DNA of 64,000 nucleotides from Propionibacterium australiense (GCF_003666605.1 NZ_RCIV01000006.1:62001-126000); one strand, 5' to 3'; counted from the first letter of the stretch, positions 25,714-34,141 are shown. Made by a program: numbers and translations. The notes: generated by a model from the sequence alone, not told the origin.

Positions 25714-26107
25714 GGAAGCCGGCGCGGGCCTTCTCGCTCACAGCGGCCGGGGCCCCTGGAAGCGCGGGCCTCAGCTCCACCTGCACCTCGACGTGGACGA
25801 TGTACTCACCCGTCCCGGTGCTGACATCGCAGTCGGCGAGTTCGCCGCCGTTGCGCCGGGCGTACTCGCCGGCGGCCTCGCAGGCCGGCGCCCCCTGTGC
25901 GTGGGCGTGGGCGCCGGCTAGCGCCGCCAGGTCCGCGGCCTGCCTGGCACGCTGGTCGCTGGCGATCCACCCGGCCAGGACCAGTGTCCAGAAGGCTGCG
26001 CCGCACACGAGGACGATGATCGCCGCCACCGGTGACGCGCCGGTGCCTCGCTCGTCACCGCGGGCGACCCGGCTGCCATCAAGGCCGCTGCATGCGATGG
26101 TGCTCAT
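25646..26107 (-). CDS. TadE-like protein (Rv3654c family)
   Basis: A 153-aa protein with an N-terminal charged segment. A hydrophobic helix ASPVAAIIVLVCGAAFWTLV (about 24-43) follows, then WIASDQRARQAADLAALAGA, the hallmark of TadG/TadE-like helicase-adjacent proteins. Two Cys residues (in PACEAAG and LADCDVS) may bond outside the membrane. The Pro/Gly/Asp-rich tail is encoded opposite the last 68 bp of the helicase gene. Its ATG overlaps the stop of the upstream TadE gene (ATGA). Likely a minor pilin or assembly factor; last gene of the tad operon. Confidence 0.85.
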   Translation of the reverse strand: MSTIACSGLDGSRVARGDERGTGASPVAAIIVLVCGAAFWTLVLAGWIASDQRARQAADLAALAGAHAHAQGAPACEAAGEYARRNGGELADCDVSTGTGEYIVHVEVQVELRPALPGAPAAVSEKARAGFLIPDEDPTNSPGGSGRPGPDEP

Positions 26108-26607
26108 GGTCGCTGCCCCGCCGCGTGCGGTTCCCTGGTGACAGTGGCCCTGCCGCTGACGGCGACCGGACCGAGACGTCCCCAGCTGAGTTCGTCGTCG
26201 ACGACGACCTGGACGACGTCACCGTCGTAGCTGACCTGGACGCTGCTGCCGGAGGGCACGGACGCCCGGGCGCGCTGGGCGCCGGCCTCGTCGCCGCGAG
26301 CGAGTTGACGGGCGATGGCCATCGCCGAGTCCTGACAACGGATCTGGGTGCCGACCACCCCGATGACCCAGCACAGGGCAGCGACGATGAGAGCTGCCGT
26401 GAGGATCGAGACGGCCAGTTCGACAGTGACCATGCCCCGTTCACGGCGGCCGGCGGGCGCCGGCGCCGCCGGACGAGGTGAGGCCCCGGTCATGCCCCGC
26501 CCAGGACGCTCTGTGCAGCGTACGCGGGGTGAGCGGCCGGTGCTCGGCCGGGGCATGGGCGATGCCGTACCGGCCGCCCGGGCGGTGGCGCTGTGGATGA
26601 TCCTCAT
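26104..26607 (-). CDS. TadE-family minor pilin (Rv3655c type)
   Basis: A 167-aa protein if read from the ATG at 26607, which has an excellent AGGAG 7 nt upstream. RRERG/MVTVELAVSILTAALIVAAL at about 53-75 is a class III (prepilin) signal: positive residues, Gly, then a Glu at +5 and a hydrophobic helix. Two Cys follow. The 57 residues before the cleavage site are long for a pilin leader and rich in Arg/Pro. A later ATG at 26493 (MTGASPRP) would give a 19-residue leader but has a weak ribosome site. Probably cleaved and assembled with the DUF4244 pilin. Confidence 0.8.
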   Translation of the reverse strand: MRIIHSATARAAGTASPMPRPSTGRSPRVRCTERPGRGMTGASPRPAAPAPAGRRERGMVTVELAVSILTAALIVAALCWVIGVVGTQIRCQDSAMAIARQLARGDEAGAQRARASVPSGSSVQVSYDGDVVQVVVDDELSWGRLGPVAVSGRATVTREPHAAGQRP

Positions 26608-26701
26608 GCGGGTCTCCTGTCCGGTGACGATGGTGGTGACGACGAGCCGCTACCGGCGGTGGCACGCCGGAGGGCCGGCCGGCGCGCCACCGGGCGGCAC
26701 A

Positions 26702-27001
26702 TCAGGAGCCGATCATCGGGGCGATCTTCCCGATGAGGTCGACCACGAACTTGAGCATCTTCTGGAAGAACGAGTTGTCGGTGAAGACGTGCAGTAGGAC
26801 GAGGGCCAGGGCGGCTGCCGCGAGGATGCCGACGGCGTACTCCGCGGTGGCCATGCCCCGTTCGTAGGCGCGCCGCAGAGGACCGGGCAGCGGCTCGTCG
26901 GCGACGACCGGGACGTCGGCGAACGCGGCAGAGCCGTCCGCGTCCACCAGGCCGCTGGCGACGCCCTCATGAGGATGCAGGGGAATGATCTGCGCAGTCA
27001 T
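26702..27001 (-). CDS. DUF4244 protein, probable major Flp-like pilin
   Basis: A 99-aa protein. RRAYERG/MATAEYAVGILAAAALALVL at about 43-66 is a Flp-type prepilin signal with Glu at +5 and Tyr at +6. A short tail (FFQKMLKFVVDLIGKIAPMIG) follows. The 49-residue leader is long compared with proteobacterial Flp but usual for DUF4244. The ATG has AAGGGA upstream. A 30-bp tandem repeat with hairpin potential lies just before it and may set its expression separately from tadA-tadC. Confidence 0.85.
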   Translation of the reverse strand: MTAQIIPLHPHEGVASGLVDADGSAAFADVPVVADEPLPGPLRRAYERGMATAEYAVGILAAAALALVLLHVFTDNSFFQKMLKFVVDLIGKIAPMIGS

Positions 27002-27012
27002 GATGGTTCCCT

Positions 27013-27066
27013 TCTGTCGTGGGCCCGGCTGCCGGGCCCTGATCTGTCGTGGGCCCGGCCGTCGGG
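27013..27066 (-). repeat. 30-bp-period tandem repeat with hairpin, upstream of the pilin gene
   Basis: Two 24-nt units start TCTGTCGTGGGCCCGGC at 27013 and 27043 and differ at two positions. The first unit contains GGGCCCGGC/GCCGGGCCC (27021-27039), a near-loopless stem. It lies between tadC (stop 27188) and the pilin start (27001) on the minus strand. A partial terminator or RNA stabiliser is plausible. Confidence 0.55.
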
Positions 27067-27187
27067 TCCACGAGATTCACCGGGCGGCCTCGTTGCCGCC
27101 AGGCATCTGCAGTGTGTGCGGCGCCGGCCCGGGACGGTCAGCTGGACAACACCCCCGTCTGACGGACAACACCCTGTGAGCCCGCGG

Positions 27188-27934
27188 TCAGAAGTGGATC
27201 GTGGCCAGCACGCCGGCGATGATCGGTACGACGCCCGACAGGATGAAGGCGGGCAGGAAGCAACCCATCATGGGGCCGACGGACTTGACGCCGACGGTCC
27301 GGGCGCGCTCGGCCAGGTGGTTGCGTCGTGTCCGCCGGGCAAGATCGGCGTGCATGTCGAGGGTCTCGGCGAGGGCCTCGCCGGTACGGGCCCCGCGCGC
27401 CAGGTCTCGGCTGGCCGGCCCCCAGACTGGGTGACCGCGCAGGCTGTCCCAGGCCCCGGCCTCACTGAAACCGACGGCCAGGTGGGACTCGACGTCGCGC
27501 AGCAGTGCCGCACTCGGTTCTGGCGCAACGGCTGCCACCTCGCTCGTGGCGGTGCGCAGCGCAGCGCCGGCCTGCAGGGACGAGGCCATGAGTTCGAGCA
27601 CCTCGGGCTGCTGGAGCATCAGCTGCTCACGGCGCCTGCGCGCATCGCCAGGCTCGAGACGGGCGATGAGGAACCACGCCGCGATCCCTGCGGCGACGCT
27701 GACCGGCACGGCTGTCACCAGCGGGCCGGGGAACAGCACCAGGAGCACGGTCGTCAGTGAGACGGCGCCTGCTCCCCGCACCCGGTTGGGGAGCACGGCG
27801 GTCCGCTCACCGGGGTCGGGCACCAGGCCGGGGCTGGTCCGTGCGGAGGCCAGCCGTGCGACGCCACCATCGGGGGCGAGGAGGAGACCGCACACCACCA
27901 CGCAGGCACCGGCCGCCGCGGCCTGGGCGATCAT
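27188..27934 (-). CDS. TadC-like type II/IV secretion membrane protein
   Basis: A 248-aa T2SSF-domain protein. It has hydrophobic segments at the N-terminus (about 1-20, 50-80), a helical cytoplasmic part with LQQPEVLELMASSLQAGAAL, and a C-terminal pair of helices (VGPMMGCFLPAFILSGVVPI). It would form the inner-membrane platform with TadB. The ATG has GGAGG upstream and overlaps the tadB stop. Shorter than full-length GspF, as usual for actinobacterial TadC. Confidence 0.88.
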   Translation of the reverse strand: MIAQAAAAGACVVVCGLLLAPDGGVARLASARTSPGLVPDPGERTAVLPNRVRGAGAVSLTTVLLVLFPGPLVTAVPVSVAAGIAAWFLIARLEPGDARRRREQLMLQQPEVLELMASSLQAGAALRTATSEVAAVAPEPSAALLRDVESHLAVGFSEAGAWDSLRGHPVWGPASRDLARGARTGEALAETLDMHADLARRTRRNHLAERARTVGVKSVGPMMGCFLPAFILSGVVPIIAGVLATIHF

Positions 27935-28731
27935 GGTCCGACCTCCTGCGCGCGACGGGCGAGCAGTTCGGTCCAGACGAGCCCTGCGCAGGCCAGGACG
28001 ACGGCGGCTGCCAGGCAGATCGTGCCGGCCCGGGTCGTCGTGAGAAAACTGATCGGATTGCCACCGGCGAGGAAACCCATGGCGATCCCGGCCGCCGGCA
28101 GGGCGCACAGCAGCCGGCCGGTGAGCCGGGCCACCGCCAGCTCACCGGAGATCTCGGCGCGCATCTGGGCCTCTGCCGAGACGTTCTCCGCGACGCGCTG
28201 CGCAACCGGCGCCAGGGGCGCCCCGGCACGTTCGCACAGTTCCCAGGCCCGCCCCAGGCTGGCCAGCCCGGAGCATCCTGGACGCTCGCCCGCCGCGAGC
28301 AGCGCTGCCGCGACCTCGCCACCGACTCGCTGGGCGCCGAGTACCCCGTCGAGGGCCGGGCACTCCTCGGCGGCGACCGCGAGGGCCTGATGGGGTGCCT
28401 GCCCGATGCGCAACTGGGAGGAGATGACCCGGCAGGCCTGCGCAACCGATTCGGCCCGGGCGAGCGCCTGTTTCTCCCACCGGTGCCCCCACAGCACCCA
28501 GGCGAACGTGCCGCCCAGGGCGGCGGCGATGAGGATCCACGCCAGGGCCCAGGGCATGATCGCGGCAGCCACGAGGCAGCCGGCCGCGAAGGCGAACACC
28601 CCGAGCCGTCCCGCTGTCGGGCGGCGAGGTCTGCGGATGGTCTCGTCGACGCTCCGCAGCCTGCCTGCACCGGACGGCCCGACCAGGCAGCCGAGCGCGA
28701 GGGCGAGCATCACAGCGGCGAGGACGTTCAT
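27931..28731 (-). CDS. TadB-like type II/IV secretion membrane protein
   Basis: A 266-aa T2SSF-domain protein with N-terminal helices (MNVLAAVMLALALGCLVG; AGCLVAAAIMPWALAWIL). The cytoplasmic segment SQLRIGQAPHQALAVAAEEC follows and C-terminal helices end the protein. It pairs with TadC. It starts from the ATG of MNVLAAVM, which overlaps the tadA stop; the longer open frame upstream is a shadow of tadA. Confidence 0.88.
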   Translation of the reverse strand: MNVLAAVMLALALGCLVGPSGAGRLRSVDETIRRPRRPTAGRLGVFAFAAGCLVAAAIMPWALAWILIAAALGGTFAWVLWGHRWEKQALARAESVAQACRVISSQLRIGQAPHQALAVAAEECPALDGVLGAQRVGGEVAAALLAAGERPGCSGLASLGRAWELCERAGAPLAPVAQRVAENVSAEAQMRAEISGELAVARLTGRLLCALPAAGIAMGFLAGGNPISFLTTTRAGTICLAAAVVLACAGLVWTELLARRAQEVGP

Positions 28732-29879
28732 GAGCCGGCCCCCGTCAACGCCGACAGCAGCCCCCACGCGGCGGCCGGCCCCGAGCGTCCGTGGGCGTCG
28801 ACGGTCAGCGCCTCGGTGATGCTGACACGCCCGTCCCGGCCGGTGCACACGACGCCGATCTGCCCGACCCCGCGTTGACCGCCCGCCCCGCGCCGCACGT
28901 GGACGACTGCGTCGAGCGCGGCACCCATCTGGGCGTGGCAGGCCTCTCCGCTCATCCCGCCGAGCGCGGCCAGGGCCTCGAGGCGCGCCGGCACGTCGGC
29001 GACGCTGTTGGCGTGGACCGTGCCGCACCCGCCCTCATGCCCGGTGTTCATGGCGGTGAGCAGATCGCACAGCTCGGGGCCGCGCACCTCGCCGACGACG
29101 AGCCGGTCGGGCCGCATGCGCAGCGCCTGCTTCACGAGATCGGTCATGGTCACGGCCCCGGCCCCCTCGGCGTTGGCCGGGCGGCACTCCATGCGCACCA
29201 CATGGGGATGATCGGGGTTGAGTTCGCGGGAGTCCTCGACGATGACGATGCGCTGATCGTCGGGGATGAGCGAGAGCAGCACCCCGAGCAGCGTCGTCTT
29301 GCCCGAACCCGTGCCGCCGGTGACGAGGAAGGCGGCCTTGTTCGCCACCAGCCCGGTGAGGACGGCGGCGGTGCGCTCGTCGATGCTGCCGCTTGACCGG
29401 AGCTGCTCGAGGGTCATCGAACGGCGTGCCGGGACGCGCAGCGAGATGCAGGTGCCGGGTTCGGCGAGGCAGGCCAGCACGGCATGCAGACGAGTGCCGT
29501 CGGGCAGCCGGGCGTCGACCCACGGGGCCGCGTCGTCGAGACGGCGGCCGGCCGCGGCGGCGAGCCGGGCGGCCAGGCGACGCACCTCGTCGTCGGAGGA
29601 GAACGCGACCGGCATGCGCTCCAGACCCGCACCGCGATCGATGAAGACGTCCCTGGCGCCGTTGACGAGGACGTCGGTGACGCCGTCGAGGTTGAGCAGC
29701 CCCTCGAGCGGCCCCGCGCCGACACTGGTACGGCGCAACGCATCGGTGGCGGCGAGCACGGATGCGTCGGAGACGACCATGCCGAGCCGGTCGAGTCCCT
29801 GGGCGACCTCGTGGGGCCCCCAGCTGCGCCCGCGAGCGGCCAGCCAGCCGCGCAGCAGTTCGAGTTCGTCGTCACGCAT
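28728..29879 (-). CDS. TadA/CpaF secretion ATPase
   Basis: A 383-aa hexameric ATPase powering pilus assembly. It shows VTGGTGSGKTTLLGVLLS (Walker A, about 186-203), IVIVEDSRELNPDHPHVV (Asp box region), VVGEVRGPE (Walker B) and the His box GCGTVHANS. It is somewhat shorter at the N-terminus than CpaF of proteobacteria. It overlaps the upstream ssd-like gene by 8 bp and the tadB start by 4 bp, so the locus is one operon. Confidence 0.94.
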   Translation of the reverse strand: MRDDELELLRGWLAARGRSWGPHEVAQGLDRLGMVVSDASVLAATDALRRTSVGAGPLEGLLNLDGVTDVLVNGARDVFIDRGAGLERMPVAFSSDDEVRRLAARLAAAAGRRLDDAAPWVDARLPDGTRLHAVLACLAEPGTCISLRVPARRSMTLEQLRSSGSIDERTAAVLTGLVANKAAFLVTGGTGSGKTTLLGVLLSLIPDDQRIVIVEDSRELNPDHPHVVRMECRPANAEGAGAVTMTDLVKQALRMRPDRLVVGEVRGPELCDLLTAMNTGHEGGCGTVHANSVADVPARLEALAALGGMSGEACHAQMGAALDAVVHVRRGAGGQRGVGQIGVVCTGRDGRVSITEALTVDAHGRSGPAAAWGLLSALTGAGS

Positions 29880-31206
29880 CGGCGATCACCGTCTCGACGA
29901 GGGCGTCGACCTGACGCAGATAGCGGCGCCCGGCGGCCCGGGCCGGTGGCTCCCCGACGCGGGAGGCGGCGGGCAGCCGCGAGTCGGAGGCGACGACACC
30001 GGCGACCGGGAGGCCGAGCGAGTCGGCCACCGCGTCAGGGGCGAGCGGGAAGTCCCTGCCGGTGCGCACGACGGCCTGGGCGTCCTGCCAGCCGTGGCGG
30101 GCCACGCGGGCCCGGGCGGACATGACCGACCGCACCTCGGCCGCCACGACGACCAGCCGCACGGCGTCCTCGACCCCGGGCAGTTCGACGGGGGCGGGGT
30201 CGTCGAGCACCATGACCTGGTGCGAGCGGGCCAATGCGTCGAGGACGGCCCGTACCGCAGCAGGCCCGGGGAATCCCCGGGCCTGCTCGCCCCGGCCCCG
30301 CGCGGTGGCGAGCAGGTCGACGCCGCACATCTGCGGCAGCCGCCCGCTCAGCTCCCCGACCGTTCCGGAGGCCGAGACGAGATCGCTCCAGCGCCAGCCC
30401 GGCTCGTGCTCGGCGCCGAAGAGCAGATCGGCTCCCCCGCTGCACGGGTCGAGGTCGACGAGCACCGACGACAGTCCTGCCTCGACGCAGCGCTGCGCGA
30501 GGGCACCGGCGAGCGTGGAGGCGCCGACTCCGCCACTGCCGCCCATGACGTCGACGATGGCGGCGGTGCAGGTGCGGCCGTCCCTGGCCCGGGTGAGCAG
30601 CGCGGGCAGGTAGCCGGAGTGCTCGGGCAGGACGAGCGCCGAGGCCCCCAGCGGCACCGACCATGCCGCGGCCGAGTCCGAGTCCGCACCGACGATGTGC
30701 ACGTCCGTGCGCACGAGGAGCCCCATGCCGGCCACCCGCGGGGCCATGTCGGCTCCGACCAGGACGAGCGGCGCCCGGCCCCAGTACCGCCGGATCTGCG
30801 CGCTCTCGCACGCCACGACCGGTTCGCTTCCGCACGAGGCGGCAGCCGCCTGGATCGCGTCGAGGAGACGGGTGTCGCGTGTGACGACGAGCACCGAAGA
30901 GGACCCGCCCTGCCGGGCGCCGCGGGGCCCTCGCCCGCGCCCGCCCTGCGGGCGGGGACGCTCCCCCTCTGCAGCCGCCAGCGGTTTCGGGCCGGCAGCC
31001 CCTGGGCGGCCCCGGCGCCGCCGGCCTCCCCCGCGCCGGGGCCAGGGCCGATCAGCCGAACCCTCGCCGGCGGATCGTTCCGCCCCGGCACTCCTCTCGA
31101 CGGACCGGCGCTCCACGGCCAGCCGATGCTCTGGCCGGAGGCCCTCGCCCCGCCGGTCCCCGGCCCTGTCCTCACCGGCGATGGACTGCACTCGTACCGC
31201 TCTCAT
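29872..31206 (-). CDS. Septum-site-determining/CpaE-like protein (Ssd, Rv3660c family)
   Basis: A MinD-like protein that heads the tad operon. From residue 105 (VLVVTRDTRLLDAIQAAAAS) it shows a receiver-like domain. An ATPase domain with a deviant Walker A, MGGSGGVGASTLAG (Gly and Ala where MinD has Lys), follows, then VDLDPCSGGADLLFG. The deviant loop is usual in Ssd. Residues 1-104 are Arg/Gly-rich and look like non-coding translation, so the true start may be the GTG at 30894; the ATG at 31206 has no ribosome site. Likely places the pilus machine or affects septation. Confidence 0.8.
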   Translation of the reverse strand: MRAVRVQSIAGEDRAGDRRGEGLRPEHRLAVERRSVERSAGAERSAGEGSADRPWPRRGGGRRRRGRPGAAGPKPLAAAEGERPRPQGGRGRGPRGARQGGSSSVLVVTRDTRLLDAIQAAAASCGSEPVVACESAQIRRYWGRAPLVLVGADMAPRVAGMGLLVRTDVHIVGADSDSAAAWSVPLGASALVLPEHSGYLPALLTRARDGRTCTAAIVDVMGGSGGVGASTLAGALAQRCVEAGLSSVLVDLDPCSGGADLLFGAEHEPGWRWSDLVSASGTVGELSGRLPQMCGVDLLATARGRGEQARGFPGPAAVRAVLDALARSHQVMVLDDPAPVELPGVEDAVRLVVVAAEVRSVMSARARVARHGWQDAQAVVRTGRDFPLAPDAVADSLGLPVAGVVASDSRLPAASRVGEPPARAAGRRYLRQVDALVETVIADA

Positions 31207-31307
31207 GACCGCAGTGTGTTCAGCGAGCCGCGAATTCTCCGGCGGGCGCTCTCATGTGGACAACTGCCCCGGCCCGTGTCGTGGGGCACTGGGCTGGTGC
31301 GCCGCCC

Positions 31308-31313
31308 TAGGAT
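31308..31313 (+). promoter_or_regulatory. -10 element of a probable leaderless promoter (methyltransferase gene)
   Basis: TAGGAT is followed by GGGCGCC and the ATG at 31321. The 7-nt spacing puts the transcript start on the start codon. Confidence 0.55.
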
Positions 31314-31320
31314 GGGCGCC

Positions 31321-32070
31321 ATGTCGCCCTCCGGTCCCCGTTTCCCAGCCCAGGCCATGAGCTGGCTCACTGGTGACCGCACCGACAGCAGGGTCCTGAC
31401 CCTGTCGAACACGGCCGGCCTGCCCCGCCGGATCGCCGCCTCCGGCAATCGCGTCTGGTGCCTCGGAAGCAGCCCTGACAAGCTGCGTCGTCTCAGCACC
31501 GTGCCTGGTGTCGATCCTCTGGCGGCCACCACGGCAGCGCTCCCCTTCGAGGCCTGCCAGTTCGACGTCGTGCTGGCCCACCAGATGCTCCACCTGCTCA
31601 CCGAGAAACCGCACGTCTTCGAGATGGCCCGGGTCCTGCGCCCGGGCGGCTGGGTCTCCGCGTCCTATCTCGTCCGTGACGACTCGGTGCCGTGGGTCCG
31701 TCGGCTCATCGCGCTGATGCGCAGCGTCGACCCCTCGGCGATGAGCGCCGATCTGGGGGTCGGCTCGATCGAGACCCTCATCGACCACAAGTACTTCCCG
31801 CGCTGCGAGCAGCGCGACTTCAGGATCTGGGTTCCGGTGACCCGTCCCGCGCTCATCGCCATGGCGGCCGAGCTGCCCGCCGTTGCCGCGCTGGCCGAGC
31901 GCGAACGTCAGCGCGTCCTGCACGGCGTGGGCGCCATCTACGACGGGGCCTCGGCCGGCAGCGAACTGCGCCTGCCGTACCACCTGACCTGCCTGCGCGC
32001 GTACGTCGATCACGCCGAGATGACCACGCCGATCCAGCTCGGCGAGGACGCCCTGGTCATCCGTCTCTGA
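31321..32070 (+). CDS. Class I SAM-dependent methyltransferase-like protein
   Basis: A 249-aa protein. CQFDVVLAHQMLHLL and MARVLRPGGWVSASYLV are methyltransferase type-11 motifs IV-VI. The normal motif I (DxGxGxG) is missing: the N-terminus has VLTLSNTAGLPRRIAASGN instead, so SAM binding may be altered. It sits divergent from the tad operon, as in other actinobacteria. Function unknown. An in-frame ATG at 31312 overlaps the promoter and is unlikely. Confidence 0.75.
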   Translation: MSPSGPRFPAQAMSWLTGDRTDSRVLTLSNTAGLPRRIAASGNRVWCLGSSPDKLRRLSTVPGVDPLAATTAALPFEACQFDVVLAHQMLHLLTEKPHVFEMARVLRPGGWVSASYLVRDDSVPWVRRLIALMRSVDPSAMSADLGVGSIETLIDHKYFPRCEQRDFRIWVPVTRPALIAMAAELPAVAALAERERQRVLHGVGAIYDGASAGSELRLPYHLTCLRAYVDHAEMTTPIQLGEDALVIRL

Positions 32071-32148
32071 GCCCCGGACCAACGGGCGGGCCACCGCCCG
32101 GGACAGGTCTTCCTGTCGTCGCCGCGCAGCCGGACACGGCGTACACGC

Positions 32149-32154
32149 TAAAAT
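32149..32154 (+). promoter_or_regulatory. -10 element for nhaA
   Basis: TAAAAT, 67 nt before the nhaA start, in a locally AT-rich spot. A -35 hexamer is not obvious. It leaves a 5' leader of about 60 nt. Confidence 0.45.
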
Positions 32155-32221
32155 CTCTCGAAGGTGTGTCGGGAAGTCTGGTCGACGACAGGGCCCGACC
32201 AGTGTCACCGAAAGTTTCCAC

Positions 32222-33541
32222 ATGAAGAAGATCTCACCGCCGATGGCGCGCCGAGCGCGCCAGATCAACCCGGACAACCTTCACCTCGGAGAGGTCCTGC
32301 GCGCCAACACCACTGGCGGCGTCCTCATGCTGATCGCCACGGTCATCGCGCTGGCGTGGGCGTTCCTCAGCCAGCACAGCTACGAGGCCTTCGTCGAGTA
32401 CCCGGTCGGCCCGCACACGGTCGCCGAGTGGGCCTCCGACGGCCTGCTGACCATCTTCTTCTTCATCTCCGGTCTGGAGCTGAAACGAGAGTTCACCGAG
32501 GGAAGCCTGCGCCGGCCGGCCGACGCCATGGTCCCGATCGTCGCCGCGGTCTGCGGCATGGCGGGGCCGGCCCTGGTCTACATTGCGATCAACACGATGG
32601 AGGGCGGCATCACCACGGGCTGGGCCGTCCCGGTCGCCACCGACATCGCGTTCGCCCTCGCGATCCTCGCGGTGGCGGGCAAGCACCTGCCCCCCTCACT
32701 GCGCGCCTTCATGCTCACCCTGGCCATCGCCGACGACCTCGGCGGCATCATCGTCATCGCCGTCGTCTTCAGCACCGATCTGTCGCTGCTGTGGCTGGCC
32801 GGCGCGGCCGCCTGCATGCTCGTGTGGTGGATCCTCCAGCGCCGGCACGTCGACAACGGCTGGATCTACCTGCCGATCTTCCTGGCCTGCTGGTACTGCA
32901 TGCTCAACTCGGGCGTGCACGCGACGATCGCCGGTGTCGGGCTGGGCCTGCTCACCCGCAACACCCGCGAGGCCCTCAACGAGCCGCTCGACCGCTGGCA
33001 GCACGCGATCGACCCCTGGTCGGCCGGGCTCGTCGTGCCCATCTTCGCCCTGACGAACGCCGGCGTGCACGTCGACGGGCCGCTGCTCTCATCGCTGTGG
33101 GCCGACCCGGTTCCGCTGGGCATCATCGGCGGCCTGGTCGTCGGCAAGTTCATCGGCATCTTCGCCGGCAGCTGGCTGACCGTCCGCCTGTCGAAGGCCA
33201 AGCTCGGCGACAACCTGACCTGGGGCGACATGGTGGCCGTCGCGGAGCTCGGCGGCGTAGGGCTGACCGTCTCGCTGCTCATCGCCCACCTGAGCTTCAT
33301 CGACAACCCTCATGTCTACGACGAGGCGAAGGCCGGCGTCCTGGTCGGCAGCCTCATCTCAGCGCTCATCGCCGTCGCCCTGCTGCAATGGCGCACCGCC
33401 GCCCGCAAGCGCCGCCGCCGCGAGAAGGCCCGCGTCGAGCAGCGTGCCAGGCAGCAATCGGCCGCCGCTGCCGCTCCGGCTCAGGATGCCCTGGGCGAGG
33501 CCGGGCAGACCAGCGCCCCGACCACCGGGTCCGGCCTGTGA
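32222..33541 (+). CDS. nhaA: Na+/H+ antiporter NhaA
   Basis: A 439-aa inner-membrane antiporter that expels Na+ in exchange for protons. Family signatures are visible: DGLLTIFFFISGLELKRE near residues 73-90, PVATDIAFALAIL near 141 and TLAIADDLGGIIVIA near 165, which contains the paired Asp residues that bind the ion. Twelve hydrophobic segments are expected. The C-terminal 50 residues (RKRRRREKARVEQRARQQ then Ala/Gly/Thr-rich) are a cytoplasmic extension beyond the family core. Single gene with its own promoter. Confidence 0.95.
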   Translation: MKKISPPMARRARQINPDNLHLGEVLRANTTGGVLMLIATVIALAWAFLSQHSYEAFVEYPVGPHTVAEWASDGLLTIFFFISGLELKREFTEGSLRRPADAMVPIVAAVCGMAGPALVYIAINTMEGGITTGWAVPVATDIAFALAILAVAGKHLPPSLRAFMLTLAIADDLGGIIVIAVVFSTDLSLLWLAGAAACMLVWWILQRRHVDNGWIYLPIFLACWYCMLNSGVHATIAGVGLGLLTRNTREALNEPLDRWQHAIDPWSAGLVVPIFALTNAGVHVDGPLLSSLWADPVPLGIIGGLVVGKFIGIFAGSWLTVRLSKAKLGDNLTWGDMVAVAELGGVGLTVSLLIAHLSFIDNPHVYDEAKAGVLVGSLISALIAVALLQWRTAARKRRRREKARVEQRARQQSAAAAAPAQDALGEAGQTSAPTTGSGL

Positions 33542-33645
33542 TCGGCCGGGCGCCGAACACTAATGCCGACCTCGTTCAGCGCAGGGGCCGGTGACCCGTT
33601 ACGCTCTTGTCTAGCGAGCATCATCGTCACAGTTCGGAGGAAACC

Positions 33646-34125
33646 ATGGCTGAGCGTTCCCGCCTCGGGGATTACATCTCCACCATCCGGAGCGGTGTTC
33701 CGCGCATGCTCTCGGGCATCGGGGAACTGGCCAGGGCAGAACTCGTCCCCTCCGCCAAACACGCCGGGATCGGCGGCCTCGGTCTGGGCGTCGTAGCGGC
33801 CTTAGGGCTGTTCCTGCTGCACTGCCTGCTGTGGGCCGCGGTCTTCGGCATCGCGATCTTCTTCCACGCCGTCGTCGGCTTCGGATGGCTCGGTTCGATG
33901 GCCTTCGCGTTCCTCACCCTGGCCCTCATCTCGCTGATCCTCGTCATCGTCTTCGGGATCGTGGCCTTCGCCCAGCTCCGCCAGGTCAAGGCCCCGACCG
34001 CGACCATCGCCGAGGCCAAGGCCTCCATCAGTTCGTTGTCGAACGCCGTCGCCGAGGGCGTCTCCGAGGCCAGGCGCGGTGTCATCACCCGCAGCCCCGA
34101 CGACCCCAGCACCTACGTCGGCTGA
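33646..34125 (+). CDS. Phage holin-family (superfamily III) membrane protein
   Basis: A 159-aa protein with an amphipathic N-terminus (IRSGVPRMLSGIGELARAEL). Two strong helices follow (GVVAALGLFLLHCLLWAAVFG; FAFLTLALISLILVIVFGIVAF), then a helical cytoplasmic tail. This matches the actinobacterial holin/YqjE-like family, of unknown cellular role. GGAGG precedes the ATG of MAERSRLG. It is not part of a prophage here. Confidence 0.8.
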   Translation: MAERSRLGDYISTIRSGVPRMLSGIGELARAELVPSAKHAGIGGLGLGVVAALGLFLLHCLLWAAVFGIAIFFHAVVGFGWLGSMAFAFLTLALISLILVIVFGIVAFAQLRQVKAPTATIAEAKASISSLSNAVAEGVSEARRGVITRSPDDPSTYVG

Positions 34126-34141
34126 GCACCGCGACATCCGC

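Noticed and set aside
29266-31320. Long N-terminal extension of the methyltransferase frame
   Set aside because: It runs antisense through tadA and ssd; the leaderless-type promoter and protein motifs place the start at 31321.
33646-34125. Holin-like gene as part of a prophage
   Set aside because: Neighbours are nhaA and ptsH and no phage genes are present; this holin family is common on actinobacterial chromosomes.
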